Numbered from the stretch's first letter, positions 1-8,126 are shown. The stretch is DNA of 26,956 bases from Corynebacterium sp. (GCF_030530965.1 NZ_JAUMTY010000028.1:1-26956); one strand, 5' to 3'. Made by a program: numbers and translations. The notes: generated by a model from the sequence alone, not told the origin.

Positions 1-20
1 GATATCCTCCCGCAGTTTTC
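1..20. repeat. Dispersed intergenic repeat, copy 1
   Basis: The bases fit GATATNNNCCCGCANTTTT, which also describes the two direct copies at 25088-25106 and 25120-25138 (each with the preceding base included). An inverted relative at 25043-25061 shares a 12-base exact match with this copy (CCCGCAGTTTTC at 9-20). It lies in non-coding DNA, as the others do, and may be cut by the window edge. The class of the repeat is unknown to me. Confidence 0.45.
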
Positions 21-38
21 CAGCATGCGGACACACTT

Positions 39-66
39 TTGTCGTAAAACCCGTTTGGCGTATAAC
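39..66 (+). promoter_or_regulatory. Possible sigma-70-type promoter
   Basis: TTGTCG at 39-44 and TATAAC at 61-66 are separated by 16 bases. If used, it would start RNA near 73 and give the ribosomal operon a leader of about 840 bases, which is long. Another weaker pair is TTGCGC at 186-191 with TAATAC at 211-216 (19-base spacer). Neither can be confirmed from sequence alone. Confidence 0.2.
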
Positions 67-818
67 CCGCTGACAACGGCTCGCGTGAAAGGCGTCGCCA
101 CGCCCGGATTTTCTGACGCTGATTGTCAGCTAACCGCATAGAGCTCTACCTGTGATTATGTTTTCCCCGCCTGGGAAAAGAGAGTTTGCGCATGGTCCGT
201 AAACGTGTTTTAATACTCGGGTTGCTTTAACACGATGCACCCCGCAACACCGGAAAGTCCATCGTCTGCAGTGATAATCACGCAATAACCTGTTCATACG
301 CACTATCGACGTACGTCAGCCAGCGTGTGTCACGGCGCAGAGCGAAGGAAACTACCGATGACCGGTAAGGCATCGCTGGTGAAGTGAGCATGATCCACGG
401 TGGTCAAACTCCTCCGTAGTGCGCTCGGATTCGCTTGGGCCTCATGGCCCGCTACTACGACAACATGTGATGTCGCAGAGAATCTGAGGAAGCGTAACCG
501 GCGGGATAAGACCGCGGTGCTGACTAGATGAGAAGGCGACACGCCCTCCACAGCCCGAGCCGGGAGCATGGCAAATACACAGCGGCAGTAGGAAAAAGAC
601 CGCAGCCCATTCGTCGACAATAGTGATGAAAAGCGGGTAGCGGAGCCTCTTTCCCTGCATTGATCCGATCCTGATCCTCACGCGGTCACGGCATAGAGAC
701 ATGCCGGTCAGCGTGAATAGCGACGGAGCGAGCCACGTGTAGCCGTGCGTTCGCACCGCTCAGTGGGGGGATCGTCATCAACATGCACATACTGGCACTG
801 TGCCGGCTTCCAAGCGGG

Positions 819-832
819 CGTCAGCGCTGACG
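819..832. promoter_or_regulatory. Perfect 14-bp palindrome ahead of rpsJ
   Basis: CGTCAGCGCTGACG is a perfect palindrome about 85 bases before the rpsJ start. A shorter inverted repeat (GGCAC-T-GTGCC, 794-804) lies just upstream. It could be an operator or a leader hairpin of the ribosomal operon. Function is unknown and chance is possible. Confidence 0.25.
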
Positions 833-917
833 GACAATGTAAGTAAAGACAAGCAGATCCGGAATGACGCAGTACACGCTGCACCAGGAAGGATTGATGC
901 TAGGAATGAGGACAAGC

Positions 918-1223
918 GTGGCGGGACAAAAAATCCGCATTAGGCTCAAGGCCTACGACCACGAGGCAATTGATGCCTCGGCGCGCAAGATCGTGGAGAC
1001 GGTCACTCGTACCGGCGCAACTGTAGTTGGCCCGGTACCGCTGCCGACAGAAAAGAACGTTTACTGTGTTATTCGTTCTCCGCACAAATATAAGGACTCG
1101 CGTGAGCACTTCGAGATGCGCACGCACAAGCGCCTGATCGACATCATCGACCCCACCCCGAAGACCGTTGACGCACTTATGCGCATCGACCTTCCGGCAA
1201 GCGTCGACGTGAACATTCAGTGA
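918..1223 (+). CDS. rpsJ: 30S ribosomal protein S10
   Basis: S10 is a small-subunit head protein and also the NusE partner of NusB/NusG in antitermination. The 101-residue product starts with the family sequence (M)AGQKIRIRLKAYDHE and ends with the typical DLPASVDVNIQ. The frame is open further upstream, with in-frame ATGs at 864, 897 and 906, but the GTG at 918 gives the normal family length and N-terminus and has GAGGA at 908-912, five bases upstream. It is the first gene of the S10 operon and is followed by rplC after a 26-base gap. No oddity is seen in the protein. Confidence 0.96.
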   Translation: MAGQKIRIRLKAYDHEAIDASARKIVETVTRTGATVVGPVPLPTEKNVYCVIRSPHKYKDSREHFEMRTHKRLIDIIDPTPKTVDALMRIDLPASVDVNIQ

Positions 1224-1249
1224 GCCTGGACCGTAGCGGAGAAGAATCA

Positions 1250-1906
1250 ATGAGTGAAAATCAGATCAAGGGCATTCTGGGCACCAAGCTCGGCATGACC
1301 CAGGTCTTCGACGAAGACAACCGCGTTGTGCCGGTCACCGTCGTCGAAGCAGGGCCGTGCGTCGTGACCCAGATTCGCACCGAAGAAAAGGATGGCTACA
1401 GCGCCATCCAGATCGCCTATGGCGATATTGACCCCCGTAAAGTAAACAAGCCACAAAGCGGCCACTTCGCAAAAGCCGGAGTGACACCACGTCGCTACGT
1501 CACCGAAATCCGCATGGATGACGTCTCCGACTACGAAGTCGGACAGGACGTCACCGTCGAGCTTTTCGGCGATGTCAAGTTTGTCGACGTCACCGGCACC
1601 ACCCGCGGCCACGGCTTCGCCGGCGCAATGAAGCGCCACGGCTTCGCCGGCCAGGGCGCTGCCCACGGTAACCAGGCTGCCCACCGCCGTGTCGGCGGCA
1701 TCGGCGCCTGCGCCACCCCGGGCCGCGTCTTCAAGGGCACCCGCATGGCTGGCCGCATGGGTAATAACCGCGTCACCACACAGAACCTCAAGCTGTTCAA
1801 GGTGGATGCTGACTCGAACCTGCTGCTCATCAAGGGCGCAGTTCCCGGCATCCGTGGTGGCCTCGTTACCGTCAAGACCGCAGTGAAGGGCGGTGCACAC
1901 GCATGA
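1250..1906 (+). CDS. rplC: 50S ribosomal protein L3
   Basis: L3 is an early assembly protein of the large subunit whose long loop reaches the peptidyl-transferase centre. The 218-residue product begins MSENQIKGILGTKLGMTQVF, a standard L3 opening, and carries the conserved central Gly/His/Arg-rich loop (roughly residues 124-180, including GHGFAGAMKRHGF and FKGTRMAGRMG). The ATG at 1250 follows GGAGAAG at 1238-1244. The frame extends upstream to 1220, overlapping rpsJ, but that extension has no family resemblance. The stop overlaps the rplD start by four bases (ATGA), so the two are probably translationally coupled. Confidence 0.97.
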   Translation: MSENQIKGILGTKLGMTQVFDEDNRVVPVTVVEAGPCVVTQIRTEEKDGYSAIQIAYGDIDPRKVNKPQSGHFAKAGVTPRRYVTEIRMDDVSDYEVGQDVTVELFGDVKFVDVTGTTRGHGFAGAMKRHGFAGQGAAHGNQAAHRRVGGIGACATPGRVFKGTRMAGRMGNNRVTTQNLKLFKVDADSNLLLIKGAVPGIRGGLVTVKTAVKGGAHA

Positions 1907-2562
1907 GCAATCTAACGCTAGATGTCCACACCGCTGACGGATCGACCAACGGCACCGTTGAGCTGCCGTCGTCCGTGTTCGACGTCGAGGTCAGCACCCC
2001 GCTGCTGCACCAAGTTGTCACCGCACAGTTGGCAGCACGCCGGCAGGGCACCCACGCCACCAAGACCCGCGGCCAGGTCCGCGGTGGTGGCCGCAAGCCT
2101 TACCGTCAGAAGGGAACGGGTCGTGCCCGCCAAGGGTCCATCCGTGCGCCCCAGTTCACCGGCGGTGGCACTGTTCACGGTCCGCAGCCGCGCGACTATG
2201 ACCAGCGCACGCCTAAGAAAATGAAGGCAGCCGCACTGCGCGGCGCTCTGTCCGACCGGGCTCGTCACGACCGCATTCACGTGGTCGAGGACCTCGTCCC
2301 AGGGCAGACCCCCTCAACGAAAGCCGCTCGTACTTTCATCGAGCGCCTCACAGACCGCAAGTCGGTACTCGTTGTGCTCGGTCGCGAGGACGTCAACTCC
2401 ATCAAGAGTGCACGTAACCTCCCGAACGTTCACATCCTGCCGAGCGACCAGCTGAACACCTACGACGTCCTCAACTCGGACGATCTCGTGTTCTCTGTCG
2501 AGGCCCTCAACGCCTTCATTGAGCGCGCTACCGGCGCCGAGACGAAGGAGGAGAGCAAGTGA
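1903..2562 (+). CDS. rplD: 50S ribosomal protein L4
   Basis: L4 binds 23S rRNA and lines the exit tunnel. The 219-residue protein has the typical basic tunnel loop (about residues 55-85, with GGGRKPYRQKGTGRARQGS) and the C-terminal domain ending in a short acidic tail. The start overlaps the rplC stop and the stop overlaps the rplW start, so the gene sits tightly inside the operon. In E. coli L4 also represses its own operon; I see no evidence for or against that here. Length is normal for an actinobacterium. Confidence 0.97.
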   Translation: MSNLTLDVHTADGSTNGTVELPSSVFDVEVSTPLLHQVVTAQLAARRQGTHATKTRGQVRGGGRKPYRQKGTGRARQGSIRAPQFTGGGTVHGPQPRDYDQRTPKKMKAAALRGALSDRARHDRIHVVEDLVPGQTPSTKAARTFIERLTDRKSVLVVLGREDVNSIKSARNLPNVHILPSDQLNTYDVLNSDDLVFSVEALNAFIERATGAETKEESK

Positions 2563-2864
2563 GCGACTTAAATAACCCCCGCGACATCATCATCGCACCG
2601 GTTGTCTCCGAGAAGTCCTACGGCCTGATGGAGCAAGGCACTTACACCTTCCTCGTCCGCCCGGACTCCAACAAGACACAAATCAAGATCGCCGTGGAAA
2701 AGATCTTCGGCGTGAAGGTTTCCAGCGTCAACACCCTCAACCGTGAGGGCAAGACCAAGCGCACCCGCTTCGGCTACGGTCGTCGCAAGTCAACCAAGCG
2801 CGCAATGGTGACGCTGGCAGCCGGTAGTGATCCCATCGACATCTTCGGCGGTTCTGCCTCCTAA
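2559..2864 (+). CDS. rplW: 50S ribosomal protein L23
   Basis: L23 sits at the mouth of the exit tunnel, where trigger factor and the signal recognition particle dock. The 101-residue product has the family's PVVSEKSY segment near the start and the NTLNREGKTKRTRFGYGRR block in the second half. The start is GTG at 2559, overlapping the rplD stop (GTGA) and preceded by AAGGAGG within the end of rplD. The protein looks complete and ordinary. Confidence 0.96.
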   Translation: MSDLNNPRDIIIAPVVSEKSYGLMEQGTYTFLVRPDSNKTQIKIAVEKIFGVKVSSVNTLNREGKTKRTRFGYGRRKSTKRAMVTLAAGSDPIDIFGGSAS

Positions 2865-2886
2865 GGCGGACAGTTAGGACTAAGTC

Positions 2887-3729
2887 ATGGCTATTCGTAA
2901 ATACAAGCCGACTACGCCGGGTCGCCGCCAGAGCTCTGTCTCCGGGTTCGATGAGCTCACTCGCTCTACCCCTGAGAAGTCTCTGCTGCGCCCGCTGCAC
3001 AAGACCGGTGGCCGCAACGTACACGGCCACATCACCACACGCCACAAGGGCGGTGGACACAAACGCCAGTACCGTCTGATCGACTTCCGTCGTAACGACA
3101 AAGACGGTGTGCCAGCCAAGGTCGCTCACATCGAGTACGACCCGAACCGCACGGCCAACATCGCGCTGCTGCACTACTTCGATGGCGAGAAGCGCTACAT
3201 CATCGCGCCTCGCAACCTGAAGCAGGGCACCGTTGTTGAGTCCGGCGCCAACGCTGACATCAAGGTGGGTAACAACCTGCCGCTGCGCAACATCCCGACC
3301 GGTACAACCATCCACGCCGTGGAGCTCAAGCCGGGTGGCGGCGCTAAGCTCGCCCGCTCCGCTGGTTCCTCCATTCAGCTGCTGGGTAAGGAAGGCAAGT
3401 ACGCCATCCTGCGTATGCCGTCCACCGAAATCCGTCGCGTTGACGCGCGTTGCCGCGCCACCGTCGGTGAGGTCGGAAACGCTGACCAGATCAACATCCG
3501 CTGGGGCAAGGCCGGCCGTATGCGCTGGAAGGGCGTCCGCCCGACCGTCCGCGGTGTCGTCATGAACCCCGTCGACCACCCGCACGGTGGTGGCGAGGGC
3601 AAGTCCTCCGGTGGACGCCACCCGGTTTCCCCGTGGGGTCAGCCAGAGGGACGTACCCGCAAGCCAAACCGCCCGAGCGATGGCCTGATCGTGCGCCGCC
3701 GCCGCAGCAACAAGAACAAGAAGCGCTAA
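2887..3729 (+). CDS. rplB: 50S ribosomal protein L2
   Basis: L2 is a core large-subunit protein needed for subunit joining and close to the peptidyl-transferase centre. The 280-residue product starts MAIRKYKPTTPGRRQSSVSG, shows the RNA-binding OB and SH3-like halves, and carries the hallmark NPVDHPHGGGEGKS with the conserved histidine at residue 231 (229 in E. coli numbering). The Arg/Lys-rich C-terminus is typical. It follows rplW after 22 bases and precedes rpsS. Confidence 0.97.
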   Translation: MAIRKYKPTTPGRRQSSVSGFDELTRSTPEKSLLRPLHKTGGRNVHGHITTRHKGGGHKRQYRLIDFRRNDKDGVPAKVAHIEYDPNRTANIALLHYFDGEKRYIIAPRNLKQGTVVESGANADIKVGNNLPLRNIPTGTTIHAVELKPGGGAKLARSAGSSIQLLGKEGKYAILRMPSTEIRRVDARCRATVGEVGNADQINIRWGKAGRMRWKGVRPTVRGVVMNPVDHPHGGGEGKSSGGRHPVSPWGQPEGRTRKPNRPSDGLIVRRRRSNKNKKR

Positions 3730-3745
3730 AAGGAGGTAGTTGAGA

Positions 3746-4024
3746 ATGCCACGTAGCCTCAAGAAAGGCCCCTTCGTCGACGAACACCTCCTTTCGAAGG
3801 TGGACGCACAGAACGACAAGGGCACCAAGCAAGTCATCAAGACATGGTCTCGCCGTTCCACCATCCTTCCCGATTTCATCGGCCACACCTTCGCCGTCCA
3901 CGACGGACGCAAGCACGTGCCGGTGTTCATCGACGACTCCATGGTGGGCCACAAGCTCGGCGAGTTCGCCCCAACCAAGACCTTCAAGGGTCACGTCAAG
4001 GACGATAAGAAGGGACGTCGATAA
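3746..4024 (+). CDS. rpsS: 30S ribosomal protein S19
   Basis: S19 pairs with S13 in the head of the small subunit near the A site. The 92-residue product begins MPRSLKKGPFVDEHL and contains the family block TWSRRSTILPDFIGHTFAVHDG. The frame could begin six bases earlier at a TTG, but the ATG at 3746 matches the family N-terminus and has AAGGAGG at 3730-3736. Only three bases separate its stop from rplV. Confidence 0.96.
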   Translation: MPRSLKKGPFVDEHLLSKVDAQNDKGTKQVIKTWSRRSTILPDFIGHTFAVHDGRKHVPVFIDDSMVGHKLGEFAPTKTFKGHVKDDKKGRR

Positions 4025-4027
4025 GCA

Positions 4028-4390
4028 ATGGCTGATACCGTAACGTCAGCACGCGCCACCGCCCGCTACGTCCGCGTCACCCCGATGAAGGCTCGCCGCG
4101 TTATCGACACCGTGCGCGGAAAGTCCGTCGAGGAAGCACTTGACATCCTCAAGTACGCTCCCCAGTCGGCCTCCGAACCGGTGTACAAAGTTGTGGCCTC
4201 CGCCGCAGCGAACGCGGAAAACAACTTCGGCCTGGACCGGAACAGCCTCGTCATCTCGCAGGCTTGGGCCGACGAAGGACCGACCATGCGGCGTTTCCGC
4301 CCACGCGCACAAGGACGCGCATTCCATGTCCGCAAGCGCACCAGCCACATCACCGTGGTCGTCGAAAGCCAGAAGGGAAGTGCTCAGTAG
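4028..4390 (+). CDS. rplV: 50S ribosomal protein L22
   Basis: L22 lines the exit tunnel with an extended hairpin. The 120-residue product has the usual ARATARYVRVTPMKARRVID opening, the AANAENNFGL segment in the middle and the tunnel hairpin near the end (PTMRRFRPRAQGRAF, then RTSHITVVV). The stop codon shares a base with the GTG start of rpsC (TAGTG). No oddities. Confidence 0.96.
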   Translation: MADTVTSARATARYVRVTPMKARRVIDTVRGKSVEEALDILKYAPQSASEPVYKVVASAAANAENNFGLDRNSLVISQAWADEGPTMRRFRPRAQGRAFHVRKRTSHITVVVESQKGSAQ

Positions 4391-5139
4391 TGGGACAGAA
4401 AATTCACCCCTACGGCCTCCGGCTGGGAATCACCTCTGAGTGGCGCTCACGCTGGTACGCCGACAAGCAGTACGCCGATTACCTCGCTGAAGACATCAAG
4501 ATCCGCGACTTCCTGTCCAAGGGACTCGAGCGCGCCGGCATCGCCGATGTTGTCATCGAGCGCACCCGTGACCGCGTCCGTGTAGACATCCACACCGCGC
4601 GCCCCGGTATCGTGATCGGCCGCCGTGGAGCTGAAGCTGACCGCATCCGCGGGAAGCTGGAAAAGCTCACCGGCAAGCAGGTTCAGCTGAACATTCTTGA
4701 AGTCAAGAATGTGGACGCCTCCGCACAGTTGGTTGCGCAGTCCATCGCTGAGCAGCTGTCCAACCGTGTCGCGTTCCGTCGCGCCATGCGTAAAGCTATC
4801 CAGGGCGCAATGCGTCAGCCACAGGTCAAGGGCATCAAAGTTGTGTGCTCCGGCCGCCTGGGTGGTGCCGAAATGGGCCGCACTGAGCGCTACCACGAGG
4901 GACGCGTTCCGCTGCACACCCTGCGCGCCGAGATCGACTACGGAACCTTCGAAGCCCACACCACCTTCGGACGCATCGGCGTCAAGGTGTGGATCTACAA
5001 GGGTGACGTTGTCGGTGGGCGCCGTGAAAGCTTGATCAACGCTCGCGACGATCGTGGCAGCCGCCGTGGCCGCAACGACCGCCCGCGTCGTGGTGGCGGA
5101 CGTCGTCGCCGCGCCGCAGAGCAGAAGCAGGAGGGCTAA
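4390..5139 (+). CDS. rpsC: 30S ribosomal protein S3
   Basis: S3 lies at the mRNA entry site and binds RNA through a KH domain. The 249-residue product starts (M)GQKIHPYGLRLGITSEW and has the KH loop G-R-R-G at residues 77-80 followed by the conserved C-terminal domain. The last about 35 residues are an Arg/Gly-rich tail, common in actinobacterial S3. The GTG at 4390 overlaps the rplV stop by one base. The open frame runs upstream to 4264 inside rplV, but that part is not S3. Two bases separate the stop from rplP. Confidence 0.96.
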   Translation: MGQKIHPYGLRLGITSEWRSRWYADKQYADYLAEDIKIRDFLSKGLERAGIADVVIERTRDRVRVDIHTARPGIVIGRRGAEADRIRGKLEKLTGKQVQLNILEVKNVDASAQLVAQSIAEQLSNRVAFRRAMRKAIQGAMRQPQVKGIKVVCSGRLGGAEMGRTERYHEGRVPLHTLRAEIDYGTFEAHTTFGRIGVKVWIYKGDVVGGRRESLINARDDRGSRRGRNDRPRRGGGRRRRAAEQKQEG

Positions 5140-5141
5140 AC

Positions 5142-5558
5142 ATGCTTATCCCTAAGCGCGTTAAGTACCGCCGCCAGCACCGCCCGACTCGACGTGGTGT
5201 GTCGAAAGGTGGCAACCGCGTGACCTTCGGTGATTACGGTGTTCAGGCCCTCGAGCCCGCCTACATCACCAACCGCCAGATCGAGGCAGCCCGTATCGCT
5301 ATCAACCGCCACGTCAAGCGTGGTGGCAAGGTATGGATCAACATTTTCCCGGACCGCCCCCTGACCCAGAAGCCACTCGGTGTGCGCATGGGTTCCGGTA
5401 AAGGCCCCGTCGAAAAGTGGATTGCCAACGTCAAGCCAGGCCGCATCTTGTTCGAAATGAGCTACCCCAGCGAAGAAGTTGCCCTTGAGGCACTCCGTCG
5501 CGCAGGTGCCAAGCTCCCGTGCAAGGTACGCATCGTCAAGAAGGAGGACCAGTTCTAA
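5142..5558 (+). CDS. rplP: 50S ribosomal protein L16
   Basis: L16 organises the A-site tRNA elbow region of the large subunit. The 138-residue product opens MLIPKRVKYRRQHRPTRRG and carries the family blocks VWINIFPDRPLTQKP, RMGSGKGPVEKW and VKPGRILFEM. Its stop shares a base with the rpmC start (TAATG). It is complete and normal in length. Confidence 0.97.
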   Translation: MLIPKRVKYRRQHRPTRRGVSKGGNRVTFGDYGVQALEPAYITNRQIEAARIAINRHVKRGGKVWINIFPDRPLTQKPLGVRMGSGKGPVEKWIANVKPGRILFEMSYPSEEVALEALRRAGAKLPCKVRIVKKEDQF

Positions 5559-5788
5559 TGGCTACCGGAACACCGGCCCATGAGCTCCGTGAGCTCTCTG
5601 CTGAAGAACTCACCACGCGCCTCCACGAGGCGAAGGAAGAACTGTTCAACCTTCGCTTCCAGAACGCAACTGGCCAGCTGACCAACAACCGCCGCCTCGG
5701 AACGGTGAAGCGCGACATCGCTCGCATCCACACCGTCATCCGCGAACGCGAACTGGGCCTGTCCAGCGCTCCGGGAGATGAGGCGTAA
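5558..5788 (+). CDS. rpmC: 50S ribosomal protein L29
   Basis: L29 sits next to L23 at the exit tunnel. The 76-residue product shows the family pattern ELRELSAEELTTRLHEAKEE followed by LFNLRFQNATGQLTNNRRL, predicted to form two long helices. The start is the ATG at 5558, which overlaps the rplP stop; the open frame further upstream lies inside rplP. An AAGGAGG within rplP (5540-5546) serves as ribosome binding site. Confidence 0.95.
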   Translation: MATGTPAHELRELSAEELTTRLHEAKEELFNLRFQNATGQLTNNRRLGTVKRDIARIHTVIRERELGLSSAPGDEA

Positions 5789-6069
5789 TGAGTGAGGCAA
5801 CCGTGAACGACAAGAAGAAAAAGGGCATCCAGAAGGTCCGCATCGGCTACGTCGTCTCTGACAAAATGCAGAAGACCATCGTGGTTGAGCTCGAAGACCG
5901 CAACCAGCACGCCCTTTACGGCAAGACCATCCGCACCACCTCCAAGGTGAAGGTGCACGACGAAAACGAGACCGCTGGCGTGGGCGACCGCGTCCGCATC
6001 GAAGAGTGCCGCCCGCTGTCGGCGAACAAGCACTTCCGTCTCGTCGAAATCCTGGAGAAGGCCAAGTAG
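5788..6069 (+). CDS. rpsQ: 30S ribosomal protein S17
   Basis: S17 is an early-binding small-subunit protein with an OB fold. The 93-residue product has a Lys-rich N-terminal extension and then the family sequence RIGYVVSDKMQKTIVVELED, with VGDRVRIEECRPLS near the end. The start shares a base with the rpmC stop. It is the last gene of this operon: an intrinsic terminator follows 33 bases after the stop, and the next gene is unrelated. Confidence 0.96.
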   Translation: MSEATVNDKKKKGIQKVRIGYVVSDKMQKTIVVELEDRNQHALYGKTIRTTSKVKVHDENETAGVGDRVRIEECRPLSANKHFRLVEILEKAK

Positions 6070-6101
6070 CCTTCCCACAAGGGCATATTGCCCTGGATAT
6101 C

Positions 6102-6132
6102 ACCGCGTCTGCGTTATGCAGGCGCGGTTTTT
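6102..6132 (+). terminator. Intrinsic terminator of the S10 operon
   Basis: An 11-base stem (ACCGCGTCTGC at 6102-6112 with GCAGGCGCGGT at 6118-6128, one T-G pair), a 5-base loop GTTAT, and a run of T at 6128-6132. It is 33 bases after the rpsQ stop and marks the end of the ribosomal operon. Confidence 0.9.
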
Positions 6133-6288
6133 CGTGTTTTGGGGACGGTTGGGTTTATGCCTGCGGCCCAATGCGCGCCGCCCAATTCCCCGCCGCCCCG
6201 CTGCGGTTTCCGGCCTAGCATGGACTCGGAGACAAGTTGTTAGTTCAACCACGCTGTCACATCAACAAGGAGAATTAGTCAACAACTC

Positions 6289-7092
6289 ATGCATTTCAGC
6301 ATCGCAACCGTTAGCCTTCCCGGAACCCTCGACGCCAAGCTTCGCGCTGCCGCCAAAGCCGGCTTCGACGGCGTCGAACTCTTCGTCCCGGATATTGAAG
6401 AAAGCCCGATGACTTTGAACGACATCACGTCGTTGATGGACGAATTGGGCCTCTCGTGTGACCTCTACCAGCCGGTCAAGAACCTCCTGAGCGTCAAAGA
6501 CAAGGAGTTCCAGCACGGGCTCCGACGGTGCGAAACAGCGCTCGACCACGCTAAACAGCTCGGCACGAACACGATCCTGGTCTGTTCCAACACCGACTCC
6601 GCGTCGGTTGATAGCGACGAGGTCCGCGTGGACCAGCTCCGCCAGATCGGGAAACTCGCGGCAGACCAGGGCATGCGCGTTGCCTTCGAGGCCCTGGCGT
6701 GGGGCCGGTTCGTCTCCACGTTCGCCCACGCCTACGACATCGTTCGCCACGTGGATTTGCCCAATGTTGGCGTCTGCCTGGACAGTTTCCACATGCTGGC
6801 TCTCGGCGAGGATCCGTCGGTGATCGAGTCGGTGGATCCTTCCAAACTGTTCTTTGTTCAGCTTGCCGACGCCCCACGCCTGGACATGCCGGTCAAGGAA
6901 CTGTCACGCCACCATCGCCAGTGGCCAGGGCACGGCGATCTGCCCGTGAAGGAATGCCTGGCTAAGGCTCTCAACGTGGGGTACAGCGGGCCGGTGTCGT
7001 TGGAGATCTTCAACGACTCGCTCGACCATGACGATCCGGAAGCGGCGGCTGTCGACGCGTACCAAGCGCTCGTTAGCGTGGCGCGGGGCTAA
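6289..7092 (+). CDS. quiC: 3-Dehydroshikimate dehydratase, single-domain QuiC type
   Basis: The enzyme would convert 3-dehydroshikimate to protocatechuate (3,4-dihydroxybenzoate) in the cytoplasm. The 267-residue TIM-barrel protein (sugar-phosphate isomerase/AP endonuclease fold) follows bacterial QuiC closely: SIATVSLPGTL at the start, AGFDGVELF, FEALAWGR, LDSFHML, FVQLADAP and SLEIFND. The expected metal ligands are present as E134, D165, Q191 and E239. QsuB of C. glutamicum has an extra C-terminal dioxygenase-like domain of about 300 residues that is missing here. The ATG at 6289 matches the family N-terminus, but the only good ribosome binding site (AAGGAG, 6267-6272) is 16 bases away. 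No other quinate/shikimate genes are near. It may be catabolic, or supply an aryl acid to the siderophore locus. Confidence 0.85.
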   Translation: MHFSIATVSLPGTLDAKLRAAAKAGFDGVELFVPDIEESPMTLNDITSLMDELGLSCDLYQPVKNLLSVKDKEFQHGLRRCETALDHAKQLGTNTILVCSNTDSASVDSDEVRVDQLRQIGKLAADQGMRVAFEALAWGRFVSTFAHAYDIVRHVDLPNVGVCLDSFHMLALGEDPSVIESVDPSKLFFVQLADAPRLDMPVKELSRHHRQWPGHGDLPVKECLAKALNVGYSGPVSLEIFNDSLDHDDPEAAAVDAYQALVSVARG

Positions 7093-7214
7093 AGCGTCGT
7101 CGAACTAGAGCGCCGAATTGGAGCGTTGCGCCGCCTAGGGCCGCGAACTACAACGCCGCTGGCTCGATCGCGCCTGATCCGAACCCGCCACCGCCGTGTG
7201 AACAATTCCCCTCG

Positions 7215-8126
7215 TTACGCCGTATTCCGCGAGTGCCGGGTTGTCGCGAATACAGCGAGGAGCCCCGCCACCACCATCACGCCGATGAACCAGATCCCGG
7301 ACATCGTCATCGCGGAGGTGGCGTCGGTAAGCGAGAGGTTGTTGGCCAGCGCGCCTCCATTGAGCGCTATTTCGGCCTCGATGACGTGGGTCACCGGGTT
7401 GTTGCGCGCGAACCATTGCAGGCCCGAGACGAACGCGGTCGCGGGGACGAACCCCGCGGAGAGAAACAGTGCGACCATGAAGAGGGGCGTGACGATCATG
7501 GTGGCGTCGGGGCTGGCCGCTCCGAACCCGAGTGCGAGGACCAGCGTCGCTGTGAATATTGCCCCGCCGATCACGGCGACGACGAGCCAGAGCGCCGCCG
7601 ACCAGGTGTGGATCCTCATTCCGAACACGAACGAGGCCACGAGTGCGGGGATGCTGGCGAGGATGGTGCGCAAGAAACTGAATAACCACTCGCCGGCAAT
7701 GAGCGGCCGGATTCCGCTGGCGCTCGTGGAGACTCGAGCGACGATTCCGGATTGGCGTTCGCGCACGATCTCTGCGCTATTGGCCGGAATGTAGAGCCAC
7801 TGCGACCCCAAAATAAGCATGAGGCACAGGGGCAGCAGGTCGATTTTCTCGAGTCCCTGGACTTTGGCGATGAGGTCGCCGAACAGCGCCCACTGGAACA
7901 CGATCATGAGCATCGGGGTGAAGATCGTGCTCAGCAGGGATGCGCGGGTGCGGACGAAGCGTCGGAAAAGGCGCGTGGTGTGGGCCCAGCTGGCGTGCGC
8001 CCGTCGCGGGGACGGCTTCGTGGCCGGATTCGTGGCGGACGGCGCCGGCGGGGTAGGCCGTGCGGTAGACGGCGCCGACGCGGTAGACGGTGCCGGCGAG
8101 TTGGGGGCAGCAGGTGTGTTAGACAT
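7215..8126 (-). CDS. ABC-2 type transporter permease (DrrB-like)
   Basis: Membrane subunit of an ABC exporter. The 303-residue product has a disordered Pro/Ala/Ser/Thr-rich N-terminus of about 45 residues, then six or so hydrophobic segments (for example FTPMLMIVFQWALFG, LLPLCLMLILGSQWLYI and a final GIWFIGVMVVAGLLAVFA) with the EIVRERQSGIVARV cytoplasmic motif of the ABC-2 family. It overlaps the upstream permease by eight bases and is last in a minus-strand operon of ATPase, permease, permease. The substrate is not evident; export of the siderophore encoded beyond it is a reasonable guess only. Confidence 0.85.
   Translation of the reverse strand: MSNTPAAPNSPAPSTASAPSTARPTPPAPSATNPATKPSPRRAHASWAHTTRLFRRFVRTRASLLSTIFTPMLMIVFQWALFGDLIAKVQGLEKIDLLPLCLMLILGSQWLYIPANSAEIVRERQSGIVARVSTSASGIRPLIAGEWLFSFLRTILASIPALVASFVFGMRIHTWSAALWLVVAVIGGAIFTATLVLALGFGAASPDATMIVTPLFMVALFLSAGFVPATAFVSGLQWFARNNPVTHVIEAEIALNGGALANNLSLTDATSAMTMSGIWFIGVMVVAGLLAVFATTRHSRNTA

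Larger units (their letters stand above)
1..917. other. Non-coding stretch upstream of the S10 operon
   Basis: No open frame here resembles a known protein. The two minus-strand frames of about 100 codons (330-620, 442-756) have no recognisable motif and overlap each other. I see no tRNA or rRNA. The stretch holds a copy of a dispersed repeat at 1-20, a possible promoter at 39-66 and a palindrome at 819-832. The last few hundred bases probably include the 5' leader of the ribosomal operon, but I cannot fix the transcription start. The end of a tuf gene, a common neighbour of rpsJ, is not visible. Confidence 0.5.

Noticed and set aside
330..756. Two minus-strand open frames of about 100 codons upstream of rpsJ
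   Set aside because: They overlap each other in different frames, contain no recognisable motif, have odd composition and no convincing ribosome binding site.
7093..7214. Terminator between the dehydratase and the convergent permease gene
   Set aside because: The stretch has GC-rich, loosely repeated words but no clear stem followed by a T run.
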